A stretch of DNA of 13,217 bases from Collinsella sp. UBA6357 (GCA_002437815.1 DJRP01000008.1:1-13217), one strand, 5' to 3'; numbered from the stretch's first letter, positions 6,071-12,729 are shown. Numbers and translations: made by a program. Notes: generated from the sequence alone by a model not told the origin.

Positions 6071-6331
6071 ATGACTGATTCGCGTAACTCGCGTAAGGTC
6101 CGTACGGGTGTCGTTACCTCTGTCTCCGGTGCCAAGACCATTGTTGTCACCATCACCGAGCGCAAGCGTCACCCCAAGTACGGCAAGATGATGACCAGCT
6201 CCAAGAAGCTGCACGCTCATGACGAGGAGTGCACGGCTGGCGTGGGCGACACCGTTCGCGTCATGGAGACCCGTCCTATGTCCAAGATGAAGCGTTGGCG
6301 CCTCATCGAGGTCGTCGAGCGCGCTAAATAA
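6071..6331 (+). CDS. rpsQ: Small ribosomal subunit protein S17
   Basis: An 86-residue OB-fold protein that binds 16S rRNA early in 30S assembly. The features RTGVVTSVSGAKTIVVTI, RKRHPKYGKMM, KKLHAHDEE, and GDTVRVMETRPMSKMKRW are the S17 pattern. AAGGAGAGA at 6060-6068 lies just before the ATG. In E. coli this gene ends the S10 operon; here a 118-nt gap separates it from rplN. Confidence 0.97.
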   Translation: MTDSRNSRKVRTGVVTSVSGAKTIVVTITERKRHPKYGKMMTSSKKLHAHDEECTAGVGDTVRVMETRPMSKMKRWRLIEVVERAK

Positions 6332-6449
6332 GCAGTCGCTCTTACGACTTGTACGTTTCCGGAGATGTGCGTATGCCCGGCTTGTACACCACTTGCCTTA
6401 TAAAGGCTGCGCACCTCTCTTCGGTTCTTAGTTCGGAGGAACATCAACC
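6332..6449 (+). promoter_or_regulatory. Structured rpsQ-rplN intergenic region at the classical S10/spc boundary
   Basis: The segment 6363-6371 pairs with 6410-6418 (8 of 9 positions), enclosing a small stem GCCTT/AAGGC at 6395-6407. The stretch 6371-6387 loosely resembles the rplC/rplB elements (ATGCCCGG then CTTGTACA) but lacks three bases between the halves, so the match may be chance. No convincing -10/-35 pair is seen. GGAGGA at 6435-6440 is the rplN ribosome binding site. The gap falls where E. coli separates its S10 and spc operons, so separate control of rplN-rplX is plausible. Confidence 0.35.
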
Positions 6450-6818
6450 ATGATTCAGATGCAAACCATGCTGAACGTCGCCGACAACTCCGGCGCTCGC
6501 AAGATTCGCTGCATCAAGGTGCTTGGCGGTTCCAAGCGTCGTTATGCAGGCATCGGCGATGTGTTCATCGGTGCTGTCCAGGAGGCTACTCCTGGCGCCA
6601 ACGTCAAGAAGAAGGACGTTGTCCGTTGCGTCGTCGTTCGCACCGTCAAGGAGATCCGCCGCAAGGACGGCTCCTATATCCGTTTCGATGACAACGCCTG
6701 CGTCGTCATCAACAACGATGGTTCGCCGGTCGGCACCCGTATCTTCGGGCCTGTCGCTCGCGAGCTTCGTGACAAGAAGTACATGAAGATCGTCTCGCTC
6801 GCTCCCGAGACCCTGTAG
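6450..6818 (+). CDS. rplN: Large ribosomal subunit protein L14
   Basis: A 122-residue highly conserved 50S protein at the inter-subunit bridge; in free subunits it is the binding site of the silencing factor RsfS. MIQMQTMLNVADNSGARKI, the KKKDVVRCVVVRTVKEIRRKDGS strand region and PVGTRIFGPVARELRDKKYMKI are diagnostic. Length equals the usual 122-123. It opens the spc-type group and is followed 13 nt later by rplX. Confidence 0.98.
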   Translation: MIQMQTMLNVADNSGARKIRCIKVLGGSKRRYAGIGDVFIGAVQEATPGANVKKKDVVRCVVVRTVKEIRRKDGSYIRFDDNACVVINNDGSPVGTRIFGPVARELRDKKYMKIVSLAPETL

Positions 6819-6831
6819 TTAGGGGAGATAT

Positions 6832-7137
6832 ATGTATATCAAGAAGGGCGATAAGGTCCAGGTTCTCTCTGGTAAGGATCGTGGCAAGCAGGGTGTTGTC
6901 CTGCGTGCTCTTCCTTCCGAGAACAAGGTCGTTGTCGAGGGCGTTTCGGTCGTCAAGAAGGCCGTTAAGCCCAACGCTGCCAACCAGCAGGGCGGCATTG
7001 TGTCGCAGGAGGCCGCCATCGACGCCTCCAACGTCAATCTCGTGTGCCCCGAGTGCGGTAAGGTTACTCGCGTCGGTCACGAGAAGGACGGAAAGAACAA
7101 GCTGCGCGTCTGCAAGAAGTGCGGCCACAAGTTCTAA
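6832..7137 (+). CDS. rplX: Large ribosomal subunit protein L24 with zinc-ribbon C-terminus
   Basis: A 101-residue protein that initiates 50S assembly and lies near the tunnel exit. The KOW motif is in residues 1-30 (KKGDKVQVLSGKDRGKQGVV). The middle has VKPNAANQQGGIV. Two Cys pairs, C72/C75 in CPECG and C94/C97 in CKKCG, make a zinc-ribbon-like end common in many bacterial L24s. GGGGAGA at 6822-6828 precedes the ATG. A terminator follows only 24 nt after the stop, so rplE and the other usual downstream spc genes are not adjacent. Confidence 0.97.
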   Translation: MYIKKGDKVQVLSGKDRGKQGVVLRALPSENKVVVEGVSVVKKAVKPNAANQQGGIVSQEAAIDASNVNLVCPECGKVTRVGHEKDGKNKLRVCKKCGHKF

Positions 7138-7160
7138 GCTGTCTGTCTAGACTGTTTGCT

Positions 7161-7195
7161 AAGCCCGGATGTCATCATGGCATCCGGGCTTTTTT
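7161..7195 (+). terminator. Rho-independent terminator closing the r-protein cluster
   Basis: An 11-bp perfect stem, AAGCCCGGATG 7161-7171 with CATCCGGGCTT 7181-7191, with a 9-nt loop, leads into a T tract ending at 7195. It is a strong canonical signal directly downstream of rplX. Confidence 0.95.
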
Positions 7196-7264
7196 AATTG
7201 ATCCCAAAGTGCCAGGGGCAAAGGGACCACTGGTCCCTCTGCCCCTGGCACTTTGGGATCAATT
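7196..7264. repeat. Near-perfect 69-nt inverted repeat (34-bp arms, one mismatch)
   Basis: The arms 7196-7229 and 7231-7264 are symmetric about a single base, C7230. Every position pairs except A7221 with C7239. The arms read AATTGATCCCAAAGTGCCAG outward to inward, then a purine-rich GGGGCAAAGGGACCA. It begins directly after the rplX terminator T tract, has no T tract of its own and encodes nothing. As DNA it could extrude a cruciform; as RNA it would be a long stable stem. It may be a dispersed palindromic repeat or an insulating hairpin. Confidence 0.85.
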
Positions 7265-7274
7265 GAGCAAAATC

Positions 7275-7304
7275 ACGCACAAGTACGCAGAAGTGTGCAA
7301 TAAT
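7275..7304 (+). promoter_or_regulatory. Putative promoter with tandem 10-bp repeats (candidate DeoR operator)
   Basis: TGCAATAAT at 7296-7304 is an extended -10 (TGn plus AATAAT, 5 of 6). CGCACA at 7276-7281 is a weak -35 (3 of 6) at 17 bp. Two adjacent 10-mers, ACGCACAAGT 7275-7284 and ACGCAGAAGT 7285-7294, differ at one base, and a third diverged unit reaches the -10. Direct repeats at one helical turn covering the -35 to -10 fit an operator. The DeoR-family gene in this same operon is the natural candidate binder (inference). Confidence 0.5.
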
Positions 7305-7341
7305 TCGGCTCTAGTGATTACTCTTGAGTTTGGAGGAGATT

Positions 7342-8421
7342 ATGGCTGATTCTCAAAACGCTCCGCTCGATGCTGCCGCGGCTGCTAAGGCAGCATTTGC
7401 GGCTGTTGAAGGCAAACCGTTCCCTGAAGATATATTCACCGCTCCCGAGCTTCGTTGGGCCGTTATCGGTTGCGGCGTGATCGCCAACCAGATGGCTCAA
7501 TCGCTTGCACTCGCCGGACGAAAACTTGCCGGTGTTGCAAACCGTACGCATGCCAAAGCGGTCGCATTTGCCGAGACGTATGGGGTCGAGAAAGTGTACG
7601 ACTCCGTTGACGATCTCTATGCTGATCCTGATATCGATGCCATTTATATCACTACACCGCATAACACGCATATCACGTATCTGCGTGCGGCCCTGGCTGC
7701 TGGAAAGCACGTGCTCTGTGAAAAGGCGATCACCTTGAATTCGGCCGAGCTCGATGAGGCCCGCACCATCGCCCATGAGCACAACGTCGTGCTCATGGAT
7801 GCGACGACGGTGCTCCATATGCCGCTCTATACGGAGCTCAAACAACGAGCAGATGCAGGCGATTTTGGTAAGCTCCGTCTTGCCCAGGTCAACTTTGGCA
7901 GCTATCACTCTTACGATGACCTTACCAACCGTTTTTGGAATCGCAGCCTCGCCGGAGGCGCGATGCTCGATATCGGTGTCTATGCGCTTTCGATTGCTCG
8001 CATCTTTATGGCGAGCCAGCCTCATGAGATGGTTTCGCTCGAAAATAACTCCACGACGGGGATCGATGAGGAGAGCGGATTCGTGACGCGCAATGCTGAA
8101 GGCCAGCTCGGGGTGTTTTCCCTGACCCTCCATGCCAAACAACCCAAACGTGCAACACTTTGCTTTGATGACGCCTATATCGAGGTCATGGCCTATTCTC
8201 GTGCCGACCACGCAACTATTACCTGGACGGCGGACGGTCATCGCGAAGAAGTTCATGCGGGGACCGAGGCTTATGCGCTCTGCTATGAGATGGCCGACCT
8301 CGAGAAGGCCGTCGCCGGCGATGAATCTAAGTGCGAACTCCTCGACTATGCCGCGGACGTCATGGAACTTATGACCAGGCTCCGTGCCGATTGGGGCGTT
8401 GTCTACCCCGAGGAGGAGTAG
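7342..8421 (+). CDS. Gfo/Idh/MocA family NAD(P)-dependent oxidoreductase
   Basis: A 359-residue predicted cytoplasmic dehydrogenase of sugars, inositols or related polyols. The Rossmann start is LRWAVIGCGVIAN, with G43, G45 and A48 in the GxGxxA/G fingerprint. The segment YITTPHNTHITYLRAALAAGKHVLCEKA follows at about 102-129; the usual EKP is EKA here, with the catalytic-type K128 kept. The second domain has GGAMLDIGVYALS near 205-217, the family's conserved patch. About 37 Ala-rich residues precede the Rossmann fold. GGAGGAG at 7332-7338 sets the ATG at 7342 rather than the upstream in-frame TTG at 7324. It is the first gene of an operon with a DeoR-type regulator 3 nt downstream. The substrate cannot be assigned. 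Confidence 0.9.
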   Translation: MADSQNAPLDAAAAAKAAFAAVEGKPFPEDIFTAPELRWAVIGCGVIANQMAQSLALAGRKLAGVANRTHAKAVAFAETYGVEKVYDSVDDLYADPDIDAIYITTPHNTHITYLRAALAAGKHVLCEKAITLNSAELDEARTIAHEHNVVLMDATTVLHMPLYTELKQRADAGDFGKLRLAQVNFGSYHSYDDLTNRFWNRSLAGGAMLDIGVYALSIARIFMASQPHEMVSLENNSTTGIDEESGFVTRNAEGQLGVFSLTLHAKQPKRATLCFDDAYIEVMAYSRADHATITWTADGHREEVHAGTEAYALCYEMADLEKAVAGDESKCELLDYAADVMELMTRLRADWGVVYPEEE

Positions 8422-8424
8422 GGC

Positions 8425-9171
8425 ATGCTCGCTGAGGACCGGCTGAGCAAGATCGTCGCCATGGTGCAGAAGGCGGGGTCGGCGACGGTGCCCGAGCTCG
8501 CCGAGGCCCTCGGTGTTACTCCCTCGACGATTCGCAGAGATCTTCAGACGCTTGATCGGGCGCATCGCATAGCGAAGGTACACGGCGGTGCCACGAGCCT
8601 CGAACGTGCACATGTTATCCGTGACCTCACGTTGAGTGAGCGGAGCGACCTGCACAACGATGAGAAGGCCCGCATCTGCGCCAAAGCTGCATCGTTTGTC
8701 GATCCTGATTCGTACGTCTACATCGATTCCGGCTCGACCACGCTTCGGCTCATCGAGCATTTGCCGTCACGTAAAGGCGTGACGTATGTGACCGATTCGC
8801 TCGCTCATGCTCAGCGTCTCATGATGCGTGGATTCAAAACCTTGGTGCTCGGCGGTGAACTTAAACCCGAGACGGAGGCGCTCGTGGGCCCGGACGCACT
8901 TGCAACGCTCGATCGTTATAACTTTGCGTGTGGTTTTTGGGGCTCGAACGGCATTACGTGCGAGCAGGGTTTCTCGACGCCCGATATCGAGGAGGCCGAG
9001 GTGAAACGTGTCTCGATGCGACATGCCGCTAAGCGCTTCGTTATCTCGGATGCCAGCAAGTTCGGTATGGTGGCACCTGTTACGTTTGCAGATATCAGCG
9101 ACGCCACGATTGTCACTGCAGGGGGTGTGCCCGAAGAATATGCTCGCATGGCAAATGTGATTTCGGTTTAA
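8425..9171 (+). CDS. DeoR/GlpR family transcriptional regulator
   Basis: A 248-residue regulator, the standard family size. The N-terminal winged helix-turn-helix is at residues 5-55, with VPELAEALGVTPSTIRRDL and the following KVHGGA motif. The C-terminal DeoR sensor domain, homologous to ribose-5-phosphate isomerase-like folds, shows DSGSTT (101-106), VTDSLAHA, LGGELKPETEALVGP and GFSTPDIEEAEVKR. Such proteins usually repress sugar-use genes and respond to a phosphorylated sugar (family knowledge). AGGAGGA at 8411-8417 lies in the end of the oxidoreductase gene. It probably controls its own operon through the repeats at 7275-7304. No kinase or transporter is adjacent to reveal the inducer. 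Confidence 0.93.
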   Translation: MLAEDRLSKIVAMVQKAGSATVPELAEALGVTPSTIRRDLQTLDRAHRIAKVHGGATSLERAHVIRDLTLSERSDLHNDEKARICAKAASFVDPDSYVYIDSGSTTLRLIEHLPSRKGVTYVTDSLAHAQRLMMRGFKTLVLGGELKPETEALVGPDALATLDRYNFACGFWGSNGITCEQGFSTPDIEEAEVKRVSMRHAAKRFVISDASKFGMVAPVTFADISDATIVTAGGVPEEYARMANVISV

Positions 9172-9214
9172 AACGGCACGTGCACCGCAACCGTTCAGGT
9201 TCGACTTTCCAATG

Positions 9215-9252
9215 AAAACCCGGTTGGTAATACGTTTTACCAACCGGGTTTT
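9215..9252. terminator. Bidirectional terminator between deoR-type gene and rluA-type gene
   Basis: A 16-bp perfect stem, AAAACCCGGTTGGTAA 9215-9230 with TTACCAACCGGGTTTT 9237-9252, with a 6-nt loop, has A residues on one flank and T residues on the other. It can therefore work in both directions between convergent genes, 44 nt past the regulator stop and 57 nt past the pseudouridine synthase stop. Confidence 0.92.
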
Positions 9253-9308
9253 CGCGTTTCCTGATTGGAAACTCGCACTTCAATAAGGGATGTGGGAGGA
9301 ATGGAGCG

Positions 9309-9974
9309 TTAGGGCTGCCAGGGGAGGGGCGACTCGATCGTCACATGTTCTCCGGTGACGGGATGGTCGAAGTCAACCTGGTAGGCGTGGAGCATGAGTG
9401 GGCAGTCGCGCGGGGTCCCATAAAGCGCATCGCCCACGATCGGATGGCCCTCGTGGGCCAGGTGCACGCGAATCTGGTGCTTGCGACCCGAGAGCAGCTC
9501 GATATCCAGCAGCGAGCGTGCGGGTAGCCCTCGACGGCTCTTGAGACGTTTGAGAACGCGTACATGGGTTTGTGAAGGCTTTCCGGTGCGGCTCACAATC
9601 ATTTTGGCGGCGTTGTGCCGGTCACGTCCGATGGGGCGGTCGATGAGCTTTTCGCTCCAGTCAATGCGTCCTTCGGCGAGAGCTCGGTAGCGCTTGTGCG
9701 TATCGTGTCCCGCCACGAGTGCGTCGAAGGCGGGTTGCGTCTGCTTATCGAGCGAGAAGAGCACGATGCCTGTTGTCTCGCGGTCAAGGCGGTTGAGCGG
9801 TTGTAGCTCGGTTGCCATGAAGCCGTCTCCCATCGCGAGCATGAGGTCGCTCGCCCAGTCGGCGAGCGTGCGTTCGCCGGTTCCATCACCATGGACGAGC
9901 ATGCCCGCTGGCTTGTCGATGGCAAGGAGCCATGCGTCGCAATAGAGGACCTGGGGCTCTGCAGCGTGAGTCAT
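9309..9974 (-). CDS. RluA family RNA pseudouridine synthase
   Basis: A 221-residue enzyme that isomerises uridine to pseudouridine in rRNA or tRNA. Motif I, LQPLNRLDRETTGIVLFS, carries the catalytic D64. LLAIDKPAGMLVHG (16-29) and the C-terminal SGRKHQIRVHLAHEGHPIVGDALYG are diagnostic of RluA/RluC/RluD. There is no N-terminal S4 domain, so it is the short RluA-like type; target sites cannot be assigned from sequence. ATG at 9974 has GAAAGG a few bases upstream on the minus strand. An in-frame TTG at 10010 would overlap the preceding gene and lacks such a site. It starts 11 nt after the U32 gene stop and shares its transcript. Confidence 0.93.
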   Translation of the reverse strand: MTHAAEPQVLYCDAWLLAIDKPAGMLVHGDGTGERTLADWASDLMLAMGDGFMATELQPLNRLDRETTGIVLFSLDKQTQPAFDALVAGHDTHKRYRALAEGRIDWSEKLIDRPIGRDRHNAAKMIVSRTGKPSQTHVRVLKRLKSRRGLPARSLLDIELLSGRKHQIRVHLAHEGHPIVGDALYGTPRDCPLMLHAYQVDFDHPVTGEHVTIESPLPWQP

Positions 9975-9985
9975 GAAATGCCTTT

Positions 9986-12487
9986 CTAGGAGATGCCGAC
10001 GAACAAGCAACCGGAGGTTGCCCCGCGCAAGCGTGCGGCCGGTTTGCGACCAGCCTGTGCGGCTTCAAGGGCGCGACGGACGCGAGCGACGGCACGAGCG
10101 GTCTCTTGGGCGTCGAGGAGCGTTCCGTCGACCATGAAGTTTGTGATACCGGCGTCGAGGAGCTGCGGAATCTGCGGCGTGAGATCGACGGGATAGGCGT
10201 CATAGAGACGCGAGCGACCGTGGATATCGGTGCGAACCGGCATGACCTTACCATCGATATTCTTGAGCGCGAGTTTGCGGGTGCGCAAACGGCAGCGGGC
10301 GCAATCGTGGATGCAGGCGTCGGCTACCTGGAGGATGCAGTGCTCGCTCGTCATGACGCGGGGCCGGCCGAAGGCGGTGATGCCCAGCGGTACCGGCGCG
10401 GTTGCTCCAAGCTGGCAGACCTCGTCAAGGGTGATTTCGGGGGAGAGCCAGAAGGCCGCGGCGCCGCGTTTGGCGAGCGCGGTCATGCACGGCACGTTGT
10501 GTACGGGCAGGCATGAGCGTATCTCGGCTGGGGCACCGGCCTTAACGGCTGCAGCGAGCTCAGAGATGTTGCCGATGGCAACGGGCGATCCGGCGGCGAT
10601 CCAGGGGTCGACGCGTACGTGGTCGACCTCGCGGCAGACCTCATCGAGGACAGGAACGATGCCCCGCTCACGTGCAGCGGCGGGTGAGAGCTCGGCGGCG
10701 TCAAGTGCATCGGTTGTCATATAGATGACCTCGGCACCCTCGGAACGGGCCGCCTCGGCGGCATCGAGCGTGGTGACGGTGGCGCAGATTTGAGGCTTGT
10801 CGCGGCGGGTTTTCGCAGGAAGTGCGCTTTCGGTGATGACCCGCGGCTTTTCAAGCGTGTCGGCGCGCTGCGTGTAGGGGGTAAGAATCGTTTCTTCGAG
10901 CGCTTTGCACGCAGCGGCACGCACCTTGTGCACGGCCGAGAAGCCCATGCCGCAATTCTCGTCAAGATCGATATCGAAACTTGCGGCCTCGAAGGGCGAT
11001 GATCCCATGCGGCCGACGTGTTCGGCAAGATCGGTGGCTGAGACGGGGCGCGTGCGGGCTGCTTCGACCGTGAAGCCCGTTGCGGTTGCCGTGAGTGACG
11101 GGTCGTCCGCGCAGGTGATGGTCACGGCAAACGGTTCGCCCCGACGAGCGCGCACGGCGACATCGACCTTGCGGCGACGGAGCACATCGCGCTTGAGTGC
11201 GGCGCCGGCGGCGTCGATTGCGGCCTGGCTGCGAATCACGCGCACGCGACAGCCCGGGGGCATGGCACGCGGCACGCGGACCTCGATTATGTTCTCGGCA
11301 GCGGCATCCGCCGGGGCAATCGCTGTGAGAAATTGATCGAACTCGTCATCGTGGCGAAGCTCTAGCAGGTCTCCCTTGCCCACGGGTTCGTGGAGCTCGA
11401 TGGTGGCGATGGCGGCGCGGCGACGGCGATCGTCTGGCTTGAGGCCACGGACGTCGCGATTGGCGGGCCGGCTGCCGAGCACGGTGCCCACGATCTGCCC
11501 GCGGTTGTTGGAGCGCTCATAGCTCATCATCTCGTCACCCGATGTGCCATCTTGATAGGCATGGGTAAAGTCGCGGTTAAAGCAGCGCTTGAGCTGGCGT
11601 TGGCGGATACCGTCTTGTTGCCGGGGGGTCGTGCGCCCCTCCAGATAGTCGTCGATATATCCGCGATAGGCGTCGACGATGGAGTAGACGTAATCGGGTG
11701 CCTTCATACGACCTTCGAGCTTGAGCGAGGCGGCGCCGGCATCACCGAGCGCCTTGACCATCTGAGAGGTGTTGGTGTCTCGCGGACAGAGCGCGCGTTC
11801 GCGACCGGCGGGGGAGAGGGAATGTCCCTGCTCGTCCACGAGTTCATAGGGCAGACGACAAGGCTGCGCGCACATGCCGCGGTTTGCCGAGCGCCCGGCC
11901 ATGGCAAAGCTTGAGAGCAGGCAAAGGCCCGAATAGCAAAAGCAGATGGCGCCATGGCTGAATACCTCGAGGTCGACGGAGGGAACGGCCCGATGGATCT
12001 TGGCGATCTCGGTGACCGAAAGCTCGCGCGAGAGGGTCACGCGGTCGGCGCCCTGCTCGGCACACCATGCGCATCCGCGATCATCATGGATGTTGGCCTG
12101 CGTGGAGATGTGCGTCTCGATGGTCGGCATGGTACGGCGGATCTCGAAGAAGAGCCCCCAGTCCTGAATGATGAAGGCGTCGGCTCCCAGCGTGGAGCAG
12201 CGCCAGACCAGATCGAGGGCGTCGGCCATCTCGTTATTCTTGATCACGATGTTGACCGTGACGTAGACGCGGGCGCCGGCAAGATGGGCTGCACGGCAAG
12301 CGTCGCGGAAAGCATCATCGGTGAAATTCGTGGCTTTACGGCGCGCGTTGAACGAGCCCATGCCGCAATAGATGGCGTCGGCGCCGGCGGCGAGCGCGGC
12401 CGCAAAGGGCTCCGGCCCACCCGCGGGGGCCAAGAGCTCGGGGGTGCGCACGGTCGTTCGACTCGCTTGACGTGATGAAGAGGTCAT
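9986..12487 (-). CDS. U32 family peptidase-like protein with DUF3656-type C-terminus (RlhA/UbiU superfamily)
   Basis: An 833-residue protein. The N-terminal U32 domain starts PELLAPAGGPEPFAAALAAGADAIYCG (16-42) and includes the family signature at 173-214: EVFSHGAICFCYSGLC, then GRSANRGMCAQPCRLPY. Cysteines at 182, 189, 206 and 210 match the spacing of Fe-S ligands known in UbiU-type members; C234 or another residue may be the fourth. A further cluster, C717, C725, C729, C732, lies near the C-terminus. Characterised relatives are RlhA, which hydroxylates 23S rRNA C2501, and TrhP or UbiU/UbiV, which hydroxylate tRNA or ubiquinone precursors. Most U32 proteins are thus hydroxylase-type enzymes, not proteases. 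ATG at 12487 has GAAAGG upstream on the minus strand. It heads an operon with the pseudouridine synthase, supporting an RNA-modification role. Confidence 0.9.
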   Translation of the reverse strand: MTSSSRQASRTTVRTPELLAPAGGPEPFAAALAAGADAIYCGMGSFNARRKATNFTDDAFRDACRAAHLAGARVYVTVNIVIKNNEMADALDLVWRCSTLGADAFIIQDWGLFFEIRRTMPTIETHISTQANIHDDRGCAWCAEQGADRVTLSRELSVTEIAKIHRAVPSVDLEVFSHGAICFCYSGLCLLSSFAMAGRSANRGMCAQPCRLPYELVDEQGHSLSPAGRERALCPRDTNTSQMVKALGDAGAASLKLEGRMKAPDYVYSIVDAYRGYIDDYLEGRTTPRQQDGIRQRQLKRCFNRDFTHAYQDGTSGDEMMSYERSNNRGQIVGTVLGSRPANRDVRGLKPDDRRRRAAIATIELHEPVGKGDLLELRHDDEFDQFLTAIAPADAAAENIIEVRVPRAMPPGCRVRVIRSQAAIDAAGAALKRDVLRRRKVDVAVRARRGEPFAVTITCADDPSLTATATGFTVEAARTRPVSATDLAEHVGRMGSSPFEAASFDIDLDENCGMGFSAVHKVRAAACKALEETILTPYTQRADTLEKPRVITESALPAKTRRDKPQICATVTTLDAAEAARSEGAEVIYMTTDALDAAELSPAAARERGIVPVLDEVCREVDHVRVDPWIAAGSPVAIGNISELAAAVKAGAPAEIRSCLPVHNVPCMTALAKRGAAAFWLSPEITLDEVCQLGATAPVPLGITAFGRPRVMTSEHCILQVADACIHDCARCRLRTRKLALKNIDGKVMPVRTDIHGRSRLYDAYPVDLTPQIPQLLDAGITNFMVDGTLLDAQETARAVARVRRALEAAQAGRKPAARLRGATSGCLFVGIS

Positions 12488-12510
12488 GTGATGCCTTTCA
12501 AGTTACTCAG

Positions 12511-12525
12511 ATACTCAAAAGTATA
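12511..12525 (-). promoter_or_regulatory. Possible -10 and small palindrome upstream of the U32 gene
   Basis: On the minus strand TATACT (12525-12520) matches the -10 consensus at 5 of 6 positions and would start a transcript about 25 nt before the ATG. It overlaps the palindrome ATACT-caaa-AGTAT (12511-12524). No acceptable -35 is visible at 16-18 bp, so the call is tentative. Confidence 0.35.
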
Positions 12526-12572
12526 CGTGGCATTGCGTCTAAGACCGTCCGCGGCTCAGAAACGACCGTTGA

Positions 12573-12607
12573 AAGATAATTATTTCTCGCTAACTGATAA
12601 TTATCTT
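12573..12607. promoter_or_regulatory. Paired AT-rich palindromic boxes between U32 gene and ridA
   Basis: AAGATAATTAT at 12573-12583 and ATAATTATCTT at 12597-12607 form an 11-bp perfect inverted repeat. Each half is itself a near or perfect palindrome: GATAATTATT 12575-12584 and GATAATTATC 12596-12605, exactly 21 bp apart, two helical turns. This is the most AT-rich stretch of the intergenic region. The spacing fits cooperative binding of a dimeric repressor; resemblance to GATAAT-type Fur/DtxR-like boxes is only superficial. It also contains -10-like GATAAT. Confidence 0.5.
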
Positions 12608-12643
12608 GCAAACAAGTGGGCGCTCGGATAGCATCAGCCGTGC

Positions 12644-12690
12644 AGCGCGGCGTTCAGACCGATTGTGCCTCCCGGTGCGAACGCCGCGCT
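12644..12690 (+). promoter_or_regulatory. Strong hairpin in the ridA 5' leader
   Basis: A 12-bp perfect GC-rich stem, AGCGCGGCGTTC 12644-12655 with GAACGCCGCGCT 12679-12690, encloses 23 nt that include a nested 4-bp ACCG/CGGT pairing. No T tract follows, so it is not a simple terminator. It sits 26 nt before the ridA ribosome binding site. It could be a regulatory leader, a stabilising stem or an operator palindrome. I recognise no riboswitch class. Confidence 0.5.
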
Positions 12691-12729
12691 CCACATCGCC
12701 ATCTGTCTCTCAAGCTAAAGGAGAACAAT

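Noticed and set aside
7196..7264. Interpretation of the palindrome as an ordinary terminator
   Set aside because: No T tract follows on the plus strand, and a complete terminator already lies directly upstream.
7318..8760. 480-codon open frame on the minus strand opposite the oxidoreductase and regulator genes
   Set aside because: It is antisense to two clearly recognised genes, crosses their boundary, and shows no recognisable domain; long antisense frames are common in GC-rich coding DNA.
9986..12487. Secreted collagenase-type protease reading of the U32 gene
   Set aside because: There is no signal peptide, and the Cys signature and operon partner fit the RNA or cofactor hydroxylase branch better.
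12573..12607. Fur box
   Set aside because: The GATAAT units lack the 7-1-7 arrangement of the Fur consensus, and neither neighbour is an iron-uptake gene.
12616..12729. N-terminal extension of RidA from an upstream in-frame start
   Set aside because: It would translate the leader hairpin; the strong ribosome binding site and family start both place the ATG at 12730.
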